DNA of 64,000 nt from Kudoa neothunni. Taxonomy: Eukaryota > Cnidaria. The notes under the pieces were generated by a model. It saw only the letters and a list, made by a program, of their open reading frames with translations. It was not told where the DNA came from and did not search any database. The position numbers and the translations under genes were made by a program. Positions 34,961 to 46,929 of this stretch are shown one piece after another. The stretch is taken from NCBI GenBank assembly GCA_964304625.1, contig OZ199838.1, positions 12,958,001 through 13,022,000 of the forward strand, given 5' to 3'. How positions within the stretch are numbered: position 1 is the first letter of the stretch; each line of letters begins with the position of its first letter.

Positions 34961-36828
34961 ATCAGTTTTATCGAATGTGTGTATAATTACATTAAGTATT
35001 TAACAACAATTAATAATCTAAAGTAACGTCCTATGTTTGTTTTTATAACATTAATCTTATATTTTTTGCATTGATAACATCCAATAAAGGCTGAAATATT
35101 GAATAATTAAAATTTGAAAAGATGTTCCATTGTACCATATATATTAATTTTAATTTAAATACACAAAATATTGAAAAATCGTTAAAAAATTAAATAATTA
35201 ATTAGATGTCCTAATTATCTTTACATTCTCTATAATTGATGATTTTAGTTAGGTATGTTTATGATGTCCCATAAAATCTTTTCTAATGAATATATAAAGC
35301 ATAATTAGGACATTAAAAATTTGTGGTAGACAACCGCTCGTTTGTAATACCGACAGTCCTTATTTTTTTAAGAATATTCTTGTCTAATGCTTGATTGAAT
35401 ACATTCAATTATTCCAAGAACTGATACACTATAATGAATGATCATTTATAATATTAATATTATTAAACATTCAATAAAAATTATGAAGGTAGAAAAATCA
35501 AATGTGAATCGGTTCTCTGCACTTTCCGATTTGATTTATGGAGTGGTGTCAAAAACATCGCATCGTGTTATATGGCTAAAAATTGACGAATATTTGTCAT
35601 GTATATAATCTCCTCCCAGCTTCAATTTACAACACAATCTTTTCCCAACAATCGACTAATGTGATTCATAAATTATCGTAAATGATTCTTCCCAATAACC
35701 ACCAAATAGAAATACTCATTTCTTGACGTCCATTTCGTAAACTTATCCTAAAAGAAGACGGTAAATGAATAATATCTCCAAAAGCCATCCTTTCCCCTAA
35801 ACATCAGACATTACCTATTCCACGAGTTCACGCCACAAGACGTGTTGCGTTAATACAAAATGTAGTATTTAGACACTCTAGAAATTTATCATGTATCTAA
35901 TCCCTTATGTTGTTTTATTTTCAAGCTGTTTTCGTTTACTGGTGCTAACATTCCAAACTTAGTTATAACATTATTGATAGACTATTAAAATTAACATACG
36001 AAATAATTAGGTATTTTGAAAACATGTCGAAGTTTGAATCTAAGTTGGCACGTTGCGTCGCTTAAACCTTTACGCTTTTCCTCACTTAATTATTCATCGA
36101 TGAAAAAAATGAAATTATTGTCTAACTATTAATATGATAAGGAAATCACTTAGGAAGGATTAAAATAAGAATCTCGAAGAAGGCGTATTTAATTAGATCT
36201 AGTGAGTGAGATCAATGAGAATTTTTATTTCTGTGGTTGGAGTTATAATTATAAGAAGCGAAATTTTTAAATCTAAATATAAAGATAAAAAGAGGCTTGA
36301 AAAGGATAGTTTCAAAAAGATTCAATCCAGAAGAATGAATTTTCGTGGAGAGGTCAACGATGTTAACCATACCTATGTTGAAGAATAGATAGCTTACTAA
36401 AAAATCCTTTCATTTAATAATTGGAAAATATAAAAATTGCAAATTCTCTAAAATTATAAAACAAACTCTCCTCATTTACAAAGCGAATTTACTCTCGTAG
36501 CTAACTGCACAAATAATTTATCCGTATCTCGTTGAACTTAATAAAAAATACAACCTAAGGTTTGAATCATTTTTTTATTTCATGCAACACAAATTGTTAC
36601 CAAAATATTGTATATTCTCGTAATAAACTGATATTTGTGCCTAAAATACAGGTGTATTTCAACCTTTTGAATGAGGTATCAAATTTATTTAAGGCTAATT
36701 ATTAAAAATTCATACGTTCCACTGAATTAGATTTCCATTTCACTAACCTGACATACTTGATAGTTTGATGTTAACTAAGTACATCTGGAATGATGTATCC
36801 ATTGAAACAATTAAAAAATACGGGTATT
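34961..36828. other. Intergenic, nothing firm
   Basis: Contains AT-rich DNA. A 56-60 codon plus-strand frame ending at 36,388 begins with a hydrophobic run (MRIFISVVGVIII) followed by a lysine-rich part. It could be a small secreted peptide but has no homologue I know and no splice context, so it is not called. Confidence 0.35.
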
Positions 36829-37856
36829 CTTTACAAAAGGGGACGGCCGTAGGAAATTTTCGCCGCGCGGTGGGAAAATGGAAAACTTTGGGAGAAATTT
36901 TGATTTGGAAAATATTGATTCCATCAATATGATGGAATATGCATTTTTTAGGGTAGATATAATATACGATATAAAACAGCGGAATCTTGGTTTGATTTCA
37001 TCAGAGAAAAAATGTATTTATGGTGCAATGATGAATCTCATATCAAATGAAAATTGCCAAGACCTGTTTTTCTTCTAATGTCTCGATTGTTTAAAAAGCA
37101 AAATCTACGAGTTGGATCAATATTTCAGCATTCCAAACTGCCGCTGTGGAAACTATTTGTATTTTTCCTCGTAAAAATTCAATCTAACAAGTTACCTGCG
37201 AGGAAATACAAAAGCACGCTGGATTTTTCTCTTCAAAATCATTAAGTGATTGGTCTAAATTGTTTAGAAGTATTGTTACATTGAAGATTACGGATGAACG
37301 AAAAAAAATTGGTGGTACAAATGTCGTTTTCCAGATCGATGAAACTGCGGTGACTAAAAGAAAATGTAATGTTGTTAGACTTTTAAAACCCCAGAGATAT
37401 TGGATTGTTGGTGGTATAGATGAGGAAGGTGAATGTTTTTTTGAACTGACGAAGAGAAGAAGCAGTGATGTGCTTGATGAAATTATTCTTAATAATGTTG
37501 AAGAGAATTCTGTTATTTGGACAGATAAATGGAGGGGTTACAATCGTCTACACGATTATGGATTTCTTCACGATACGTTCTGTCACAAATCTTCGTTTGT
37601 TTCTGGTACTAGTGTACATACAAATAAAATCGAAGCTACATGGGGAGGATTTAAAAGAAAGTACCGGGAACATTACTAATAAAAATGAAGAGTCATTATA
37701 TGACTTCATTTAGGATTATATATTCCGTAAAAATATAGAGGAGTCGAACTTAGTATCTTCTTTAAAGAAATAATGAATAATTATTTAATATAATTTGTTT
37801 TGCCGTTTTCCGCGATTTTTCCCAAAAATTTCCGACTGCCGTCCCGTTTTGTAAAG
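36829..37856 (+). mobile_element. Merlin-type DNA transposon (ISXO2-like transposase)
   Basis: Terminal inverted repeats start CTTTACAAAAGGGGACGGCC on the left and, as reverse complement, CTTTACAAAACGGGACGGCA on the right. They continue through GGAAATTTT, about 29 bp with three mismatches. Between them lies an ISXO2-like transposase relic. An IS1016/IS1595-type DDE transposase with short inverted repeats in about 1 kb is the hallmark of the eukaryotic Merlin superfamily. The expected 8-9 bp target duplication is not recognisable. The ends are markedly GC-rich against the genome background. Confidence 0.75.
36878..37679 (+). pseudogene. ISXO2-like (Merlin) transposase, frame-disrupted
   Basis: The N-terminal part begins MENFGRNFDLENID and contains a remnant zinc-ribbon region. 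Next come SIFQHSKLPLWKLFVFFL in a second frame and the catalytic core in the frame 37,260-37,679. Core motifs: VVFQIDET (first Asp), WIVGGIDEEGECFFEL, SVIWTDKWRGY (second Asp) and HTNKIEATWGGFKRK (Glu). This is the D-D-E order of the DDE_Tnp_IS1595/ISXO2-like family. At least two frame changes lie upstream of the core, around 37,060-37,080 and 37,225-37,245, so the gene is inactive as written. The core frame ends at a TAA at 37,677-37,679. Confidence 0.8.
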
Positions 37857-40342
37857 GATAGCCACATCAATCATAATTTTCCACGAATTTGCAATACAAT
37901 TCAAAAAGAGGATGTAACGATTTGTCCTTTTGTTAATTGTTCATCCCAAGAAAATATGTTAAGCGTGGCAATAAATGATGGAAAATTTGAAAAATATTAA
38001 TTAAATAATTGTAAAATTATTTAACGAAAAATCACATTGTCATTATGAAGAGCCCCAAAATATATTTCTAACAGCTTAGTTCCGAAAAGTAGGATAAAGT
38101 TACTGGGCTATTTCCAGCATGTTATGGGAATATTAATCAAAACTTAAGACGAGTAAATAAATATTTTAAATAGATATTATTCAGAAATTTTAAATAACTT
38201 TTTTATTCATTTTCACATAATCATAAAATTACAAAATAATAGATTTGAATCTATAGTTTGTACTTTTTACGCAATCTCGAGGGGATTGCAAAAGAGCCGG
38301 TCACTACTGCAATCTACAAAAAAAGGAAATGAAAAATATATCTCAACCTTTGTAAAAGTTTTATTTTAATCCAATAAATAATAAAATTAGGTCATTTTTT
38401 TTAATTTGGTTTAATTTCTACAAATTTCACTTATTCCAAAATTTATCTCGAATATTTTGTTTTCTAACTTCATACGAATTGTATTTAAGAATATAATGAA
38501 TCAAGTGTTTAACTCTTGAGGTAAATATGGTATTTTTTCGCACAAGATCAAAACCCATCCTCGTAACTGTTGCAATAAGCCATCATCTAGAATTCGGACC
38601 TATTTCAGTCTTAATGCGATGACGTAGATCAAAATATGATTGAAAATCTTTAAAATGTAAGACATTAAATAATATGTCAAATAGATAAAACGTTAGTAAG
38701 CATAATTATTCAATTTCTGTGCAGATGCAAGAAAATTCTTCAACAAAATTTAAACAATTAAAAAATAAATTTTATTCTTTAATTTTCCTTTGAAAAATGC
38801 TATAATTTTTAGATAAATGCTAAAATTACATATTTATTTAATTTAAGCTATTCCTTACAAACGAGTCAATCTTGTTTATTATCGGACCTGGTTTTGAGAT
38901 CATATCAACACCGCCATATGCTTATTTATTCAGGACAATATCGTGTTTTGATCTAATATAGACTTTCTCGCTACATCGCAAAAGTGATATTATCTATAAA
39001 CCACCACAAAAATATCTTATGCATCGAAAATACCATATTTTAATCTCAGCTAATTTGATGCCTTATTACATGACATCATAGTCTTGAAAGTGAATAATGT
39101 GTAAAATTACTGAGTCCCTTTGCTGTATTAAATGATCCACCTACGTCCTATAGTACTGAAACAAAAATAATGGCATATATTTAATTCCTATTGGAATATG
39201 AATATTTTCCCCAAACGCTAAAAGAGAGAAATTATCAAGAACTTACTCTTCAAAAAATCCAAAATACATCATGATTTCTTAAAATAATAATTCTGCATCT
39301 TCAGATATTTCATTTACAATATTCTCTTGATCTATAAATCCTAATATGGTCAAAAAAATAGTAGGCCAAAATAACTATACTATTTATTGTATCAATAATT
39401 TAAAAAAAGTTTTCAACATGGGAATAACCGCGCCAAATTATTTAATCGTAAATATACACAAGAAAAAATAATTTTGGATTGATATCGAGAAAAATTAAAA
39501 ATAATTTTTCGTATGAACATTAGCGATCACTAAATTCTTATAAAATTAACCTCGAAGAACTACCTCAATTATATGAGCTATAATCTGCAATGTATTCAAC
39601 TTAGTTTTATCATTTATTAAAATTAATACAATAAACGCCTCAAATATGATGAAAATAGTTCCCCTCACTTTTTTTAAACATAGCAAAAAATTTAATCCAA
39701 TCGACAACTTACGAAGAAACTCAAATCTAGTCTACTTGAGGAGCCTATACAACAAAAATCAAAAAAAAATACATAAGCAATCCTTAAAGAATTTTCCATA
39801 ATACTCGTTGAAATATATATTCATAAAAATGCAGTAAACTATTTATAGAACATTCGATACCGTGAAAACATAAAATTTGATTATTAGGATAATCCTTATC
39901 ATGTGACAACATAAGATAGGAGATAATCTGGATTAATTTTACCCCAAATTGATATAAAACCATTTAAGACGCTCAATTTCAATAACCTATTTTTAAAAAA
40001 TTTAGTCGACTTTGAAGGAGTCTATTACGGCTAATGAGACATTTAAAACGCATTTTTATACCTCAAAAATTCAAAAATATTATTCCAAAATTATTTCTTT
40101 CATAAGTGAATTGGATATTGATTCCACATACTCAAAGGTTTGATTTTTTACCTAAATAATGTATTAACGATTAAGAGCGATGTATGCCGGGCATAGAAGT
40201 AAAATCCGTTCCATTTGTCAGGTCTACCCTAAATAAAACCCCAAATCCACAAAAAATTGTTTTAACATTCAAAAATAAATAACATAAACGCTTCTGAAAT
40301 TGATCTATAAAACAAACAAACATAAATATATTTGACCAAGCT
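37857..40342. other. Intergenic between the Merlin element and ERCC6
   Basis: 2.5 kb without a supported gene. At 38,268-38,310 there is a small stem (GCAATC...GATTGC) followed by GAGCCGGTCACTACTGCA. This resembles the right end of the TA-flanked element at 55814-56521 and may be an eroded copy. The rest is AT-rich and featureless. Confidence 0.4.
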
Positions 40343-43300
40343 ATGATGACCGAATCTGAAAGCTCGGTATGTTAATTTATAACAAAAAGTTTACATGTTA
40401 TTTGATAATCTAATAAGGAAACTGATCAACAAGATTCAGAATACGAAATTCCAGACGATAATTCAACCAGTGAGGACATTTCAGATGATAAATTACCTAA
40501 ATACAACGTGAAGAAAATAAATGAAGTTTGTGTGGACGATTTCGATGATATTGGATTTAATAGACGGATGAGGTTATTTTTACCAAATTTTCTGATTTCT
40601 ACTCATATTATAGTACGGTTGGAGATATTCCACCGAAAACAAATGAATCCATCTATAAATTGCATTCAGGATATGGAATGCCAGATTTTTTATGGAAAAA
40701 CCTGTTAGAGTACAACTCAATATTATAATTGTTAGTTTGGATATCAAACATGAGTTTAGCTATCAAAGGACTGGCATTAAATGGTTTTGGGATTTGCACC
40801 TTAGAAATAGAGGAGGGATTTTATCGGATGAGATGGGTCTTGGCAAAACTATTCAGCTTATTGTGTTTCTTGCTGGTCTCCATTTTAGTGGGATCAACAG
40901 TGGCAATGAAATGTTGTTTGGAATAGCCTCTAAGCTAATTTATAACATTAATTTAAAACAGGTTTGAGGGATTTGGAACCGTATTGCTATTGTGCCCATC
41001 CACTATTCTCAAACAATGGACAAAAGAGTTTCATACTTGGTGGCCTTGGTTTCGGATTATAATTTTTCATAACTCAAGCACAAAAAGTCTCCAAGAAGTA
41101 ATTACTGTCTTGTTTGAGTAGTATAATTGTGTGATAGAGAATGAACGCATTAAAGAAATTCACCAGAATGAGCGGCACTATTATAATCACCACATACAAC
41201 ACTGTGCTTTTGTACAGAAGAGCACTTTCTAGTATTGATTGGGATTATGTTGTGTTGGATGAGGGACATAAGATTAAAAATCCTGATATCGATCTTACAT
41301 TGATGGTGAAAGGGGTGAGTTTAACAGCGTTAATTTTTTACCTAATTCGTGAAATATAGTTTAAAACTGCTCATCGGATTATTTTATCTGGCACTCCCAT
41401 CCAAAATAACCTCAAAGAATTGTGGTCATTGATGGATTTTGTGTGCCCGCGATTGTTGGGGACCCTACCCTCGTTTGTGGAAAATATCTCTAGACCAATA
41501 TCATTTGGTGGCTATGCTAATGCGACAAAATTGCAAGCATTGACTTGTTATAAAACCGCCAAAATTTTGCAAAATATCATCGAGCCATATATGTTGAGAA
41601 GAGCGAAATCGCAAGTTCAAAAAACATTGAAGTTGCCACCAAAAAAAGAGCGAATCCTCTTCTGCCAACTCACTCCACATCAAGGGAATTTATATAAACA
41701 ATACATAACAAGCAATGTTATTCAGGATGTGTTTAGCAATAAAATTGGTGTAAATTTAAGTTTTATTATCTCAAAATTTGAGCTATGTTGAAATTGGCGT
41801 AGATTCTTCAAGCGGTTGGTTATTTGAGGAAATTATGCAATCATCCCAATCTAATCAAACAACGCCTAAGAAATGATTCTGTTAACGATTCCTCCAGTTC
41901 TTATGATGAACGGAACTACGATGTGGAATTTTTTATGAGATCTGGAAAAATGGTTGTTTTGGATTCTCTACTTAAACGATGGAAAATTCTCAATCACCGT
42001 GTTTTACTATTTTCACAATCACGAAAAGTATCTTAAATCTATCTGTCAAATACCGCTATTAACTTGTGGGTTAGATGCTCTCATTGTTGGAGGCATTTTT
42101 CAAGCGCTGTAACTATTCTTATGTACGAATGGATGGTGCTGTATCTATAAATCAGCGGGAAAAACTCATCAACCGATTCAACAATGTAACATCAATTTAT
42201 ATAATACTCATATAAACGTTAATCAATATTTTTTTAGGATAATGAGATATTTATTTTTCTGTTAACTACAAGGGTTGGAGGTGTGGGACTTAATTTAACC
42301 GCAGCCAACAGAGTTATTATATACGATCCCGATTGGAATCCTTCGACCGATATACAAGCTAGAGAGAGAGCGTGGCGAATCGGCCAAAAAAGCGATGTCA
42401 CTATCTATAGACTCGTCTCTAGTGGTACTATCGAAGAAAAAATCTATCAGAGGTTTTTAGTTGTCTAGATTTATTTGAGAAAAATTGTTTATAAACTAGA
42501 CAAGTGTACAAACAATTTCTTTCCACCAAAGTTTTGGATAATGCAGCCCATTCCAGAAACCTTTTCAAATTTAAGGATATCCATGATCTATTCACATATG
42601 AAGGCGATAATGATGTCAATCAAAATGGTGATACCAATCCGAGTAAACAGTCAGCTATATCCGAAGATCTACAACTTAATAAAGGTTGTTTTGATTGTGG
42701 ATGATAGATTATGTGTTAACTGCGATTCTATTAGCTCCCACTATTCCTGGCCTGGTCAAGGTGGTTAACAGACATAAAAATGACCCAAGTCTGAATGAGG
42801 GTCGCAGTAATGGCAATTCCACATCCACTGTAGACTTCACAGTAAACTCCCCATTAGATTCCACCCAAGTTGAAGATTGTCTTTTGAACTTTTTAATTCG
42901 AAAAAATAAAAGTTCGCACTCATTTTGTTAGTATATTTTTATTAATGAGAGTCGTTTAGATTTGAAAAGAGCTATCGAATTCGATCAGGTGAGTAAACAA
43001 AACAAGCAAATGGACTCTGTGGTTTTCGAAGAAGAAGCCAATCGAAGAACAAATGACGCTGTGGCAGCTCTGAAAAGTTCTGTTTCGTCTTCGAATGATA
43101 ATAGTTTCTATGCACCAACGTGGACTGGAAAAAATGGTGCCAATAAATCTAGTGATGGTCTCTCACGAAATGGTTCCGATTTATCAACTACCATCCTGTC
43201 AAGTCGTAAACGTCAAATTTACAGCCAATCCAACAATATAGTTTCATCTAAGGATCTGCTTCGTTCACTATCCACTGGAGATTCGTTGAAGCAAATATCC

Positions 43301-43525
43301 CATCAAAACAAAAAACAAGGCCTGTTTTCAGAACTTCTTGACTTTATAAAACAATGTGGTGGTTCTGTAAACTCGGAGAAGCTCATTTCCCGCTTTGATA
43401 ACTCGGTTACCAAAGGAATAGACACGCAAGTGTTTGTTAGAGTTTTGAAAATAATTTGCACATTTGTGCCCTCCGATACCGGATCCAGCAAAGGAAGATG
43501 GGTTCTAAAAAGAGAATTCTTGTAG
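40343..43525 (+). CDS. ERCC6: ERCC6/CSB-type SNF2 ATPase (transcription-coupled repair)
   Basis: CSB remodels RNA polymerase II stalled at DNA damage and starts transcription-coupled nucleotide excision repair in the nucleus. Thirteen exons: 40343-40366, 40418-40572, 40614-40709, 40736-40915, 40962-41097, 41138-41314, 41360-41749, 41803-42027, 42075-42185, 42238-42452, 42500-42684, 42735-42930, 42952-43525, giving 887 residues. Helicase motifs in order: [22 protein letters not shown] (CSB has DEGH), [53 protein letters not shown]. The segment [20 protein letters not shown] is diagnostic for CSB over other SNF2 proteins. The C-terminus ([13 protein letters not shown] ... [10 protein letters not shown]) matches the CSB winged-helix domain. 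It is much shorter than human CSB (1,493), with a minimal acidic N-terminus. The total coding length is a multiple of three. Introns 40710-40735 (26 nt) and 42931-42951 (21 nt) are remarkably short. Confidence 0.93.
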
Positions 43526-44828
43526 ATATTAGTCGTTGTTAGTCCTTTTCTGTTATTAATTATATTAAATTTGCATATTCTAATATATTCGCTGGAATAA
43601 TTCGCGCCAATAAAATATTCTCTTGATATTACATAATTTGCATTTGTAGCCTATTCTGTGTTGATGATTAAAAATTTTAATATTATATTTAATTAATTTG
43701 AAATTAATACGAATAATTCCGTTTCTTTTATTGCTGTTGTGGTAAATTTACATTAGCGTCATTGCTATGGAAATTGTCAGTTATTTTCTCTGAAAAAAAT
43801 TATCAAATAGGAATAATTGTAGTTTACAGAAAAGAATGGTATTGTAATCAATTTTTTGTTTTAAATCAAAAAGTAGCTATTTTCATGATAAATAATATTA
43901 AGGTGTCATTAGTTTTGATTATATTTAATTATTTCTGAACACTAATAATGAAGCGGTGAGTCAGAAATAATTTAATACAACAAGTTCTAAAAAAATAAAT
44001 TTGCATACAGATTGTGAGTAAGAGTTACTGATATAAATTCCGGCGCGCGTGCGTACATTCGTTTAGGATTAAAATTTCCCGTGCTGTACGCATATGCTTT
44101 TAGAAAATAAATGCATTTAAGGCCCGAGTACCGCTATATTTTGATTTCTTAGAATATTTAAATGTATCTTACTAATCCATGAGCTATGTTTGAGTGTCAC
44201 AAGGTAGAAAAATGGGTTTGTAAGGGATAAAAAATTACTCTAAATAAAGACAAAATCTATATGTAATAAATAAATAAATAAATTTTCACTTAATGCATTA
44301 CTAATCGGATAAATTTGTAGTTTGTAGGTAGTACACAAAAACATTGATACCGTGTATCGAAGTGTCATTAACTATTTATAGCATTGTTTATTAATGCAAA
44401 AGTTTCAATAATACATTTTCAGCACCTGCTTGTAACTTTAGCTAAATTAATACTGCTAATCCCTAATTATTATATTGTTATTATTTCATATTATAAAATG
44501 AACTAAATGCCAATCACATGTATTATGGTGATAAATAATCATTATCTCTTCTATGAAATGATAAAAGAAAAATTGTCTAGCCCACAAAAACACTAACAAG
44601 CGCAGAGGATAAACCCTTTGCGTTTGCGCACAAATGAAGTAACACTCATTTTTGGCAATGACAACAGTGTAATCACCCCATTTAACGAATTATAATATTA
44701 ATTAGCATGATAACATTACCTATTTGCCACCTGAATGCACAATACTATAATTTGGCAGGACTATAGATAAGGCTGCGTATTGCGCAACTAAAGTATTAAC
44801 TCAGGTTATATTGTGTAAGCGCTGCTAA
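43526..44828. other. Intergenic with a degenerate MITE copy
   Basis: AATAAA at about 43,610 is a plausible ERCC6 polyadenylation signal. From about 43,865 to 44,150 the sequence follows the interior of the 53787-54366 element: GATAAATAATATTAAGGTGT versus GATAAATAATATTTAAGCGT, then GTCATTAGTTT, GATTGTGAGTAAGAGTT versus GTTTGTGAGTTAGAGTT, and TTAGGATTA(A/G)AATTT. Its ends are eroded. The rest is AT-rich. Confidence 0.5.
43865..44150 (+). mobile_element. Degenerate copy of the hAT-type MITE family
   Basis: Ordered similarity to about 54,055-54,260 over nearly 290 bp, with neither terminal repeat preserved. It shows that the MITE family has at least three full or partial copies in this window besides the fragment at 18,440. 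Confidence 0.5.
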
Positions 44829-45200
44829 ATGAGATCACAGAATAGACAACTTCAAACTAATACCACAGTTGAAGTAACTGAAGAAGAACAAAATCCAGTA
44901 TAAAACTTAGTTGTTGAGTTGGAATCGGTTCATTAATAAATTTATAATTATAAGGAATTAACGCTAGAACCCACCAACACCAACGAAAATACCGCTAATA
45001 GACGGGTCACATGGACAGACAGTACCATAGACAATGAAAATATGGGCAAAAAAAGCTCCAAATGTTGTTGTGTATATAAGAAACCGCCTCAATTTGATGA
45101 AGATGGTAATCCAATATCCAGCGACGACGACAATAGCCACAAATGCAATGAGGACAGTTGTTGGATGGGTCCTTCATCCTATCATGGGAAATCGAAATGA
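44829..45200 (+). CDS. PPP1R11: Protein phosphatase 1 inhibitor-3 (PPP1R11)
   Basis: Inhibitor-3 binds and inhibits the PP1 catalytic subunit and travels with it in the nucleus; the human protein also has reported ubiquitin-ligase activity. Two exons (44829-44897 and 44955-45200, intron 57 nt, phase 0) encode 104 residues, close to the human 126. The family signature RRVTWTDSTIDNENMGKK is present, where RVTW is the PP1-docking RVxF/W motif. It is followed by SSKCCCVYKKPPQFDED, the cysteine cluster, and by an acidic stretch and a late pair of cysteines (KCNEDSC). The N-terminus is rich in Thr/Glu as in homologues. The start is the first Met of an exon whose donor (CCA-gtataa) joins in frame. 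Confidence 0.93.
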
Positions 45201-46929
45201 AATAGTTGTTTGTAGATTCGATTTTTTGTAATGAGCGATTTGTAGCTATTAAATATTTTGTTTGCTTTTGATTGTATTATACAATTTTCACTAGTCAAAG
45301 TATTTATTTTCCGGAACTACAGTCACTTAATACTAAAAAAAATAAATGCAAGAAATAATGATGGATATTATTTATAACATTGAATAATATTAATATCGAT
45401 GATATAAACATTAATTTTTTAAATTTTACTTAAAAAATTATGTTACTACTAGCTCGGAGGTTTCTTCTTCTCCTCCTCCTCCATCAGGGAGTTGTCTTAT
45501 TCTTCTTTTAAAAATAGGAATATCTTAAAGCAATTAGGAAGCATTAATCAACGTAATTAACCCCTCTATGACGAGTTAAACTAAAAATTTGTTGTTTGTA
45601 TCATCCATTCTGCGATTGGGTTAACCGAATAAAAATTAAGTAATAAATCTGAAATCTCATAAAATATGATTAACTCTCTAAAGCTAAATAAAAACTTTCG
45701 ACGATTTTTCTCGCTCGGATTCCTCTTTTTAAACAATTAGAATCTAAATACACTGTCTTTTATGATAAAAACATCAATTATCTTGAAGTTCAATATAACT
45801 TATTATAGCATACACTGTTAATTCATCATTTTTAAAGAAAAGAGAGAACTCAGTCATCTTTTTAAAACTGAGAATAAAATTTCTATAGTGTAATTGTTAA
45901 CCTTCGTATGAATCTGGAATCAATTTTTATTCAAACATTAAAAATATACTTGTTAGTTTTTTATTGTAACATTAAGACTTTTAACAGTAGAATAATCTTG
46001 AAAACTATTAATATACAAACTTGTAAAATGACTAAAAATTAAAAATTATATAAATCGTAAAATTTACATTCCAATTAATTTTCTACTATCAATTATAATG
46101 GTCAAATGATAATTCTGATTTAAATTAATTTGTGGAAAAGAAAATATAAAATGAACCTTTGTCCAAATAATATCTACCTTTTAACATATTTGAGTATATA
46201 AGAATAAATAAATTAATTATCAGTTTATTATTATTATTAGTTTTCCATTTTTTTATCTAGGAACTAACATGCATCACATCAATGTAATAATCCTTTTTCT
46301 TGGTATAAAGACCTTTCAATAATAAGATATATAGTATATATTCACAAATTATCTTAATACTAAATAATGGGGAAAAATATTATCTCTAATTACGCCTTAG
46401 AAATAATACACATCGAGACAGGGTATACGAGAAATAAACATATTGTATTCTGCAACACTGATTGATTATTTGTGACTTGGAAATTTTTTTCACGTTTTTA
46501 TACTAAATTTCTCATCTGTTTCTAACCAATTGGACCAAAATCAAAATATAAGCTATTTAATTACAACTTCAAGTCAATAAATAATTATTAACCTCAAATA
46601 AAACATTCTAAAAATACTCTTCATTCGCATGTTCTAGCCAATAAAATATAATTTTCTAAGCTAGTATAATCGGGTTTTTGATCGACTCAAACCATTAATT
46701 TCCAATTAATACTATATCATATTTTTTAACAAAAAATAGTGTAACTATTCGCTAGATGTTTCGTAATTTTATTCACGAATTTAACAGGAGGTTTCATTCG
46801 TCATAAACAACTACGAAGGAATTTGCATGATACAGTTGACAAATTAAATATGGATAACTTAAACGCAGACAATATCACTTAGTTACATATAAACACACAA
46901 TAGTAGGTAATATAACTACAAAGTAATAA
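45201..46929. other. Intergenic between convergent PPP1R11 and TPR
   Basis: It holds the 3' flanks of both genes; AATAAA at about 45,339 may serve PPP1R11. A purine-rich tract near 45,455-45,485 (minus strand GGAGGAGGAGGAGAAGAAG) is open on the minus strand, but no gene could be attached to it. The rest is AT-rich. Confidence 0.4.

Noticed and set aside
36206-36388. Small plus-strand frame with hydrophobic start and lysine-rich body
   Set aside because: No family, no splice partners, and composition typical of AT-rich open frames; not enough to call a gene.
45455-45485. GGA/GAA-rich minus-strand open stretch as a gene end
   Set aside because: It is a short purine repeat between convergent genes; no upstream exon with recognisable protein could be linked.
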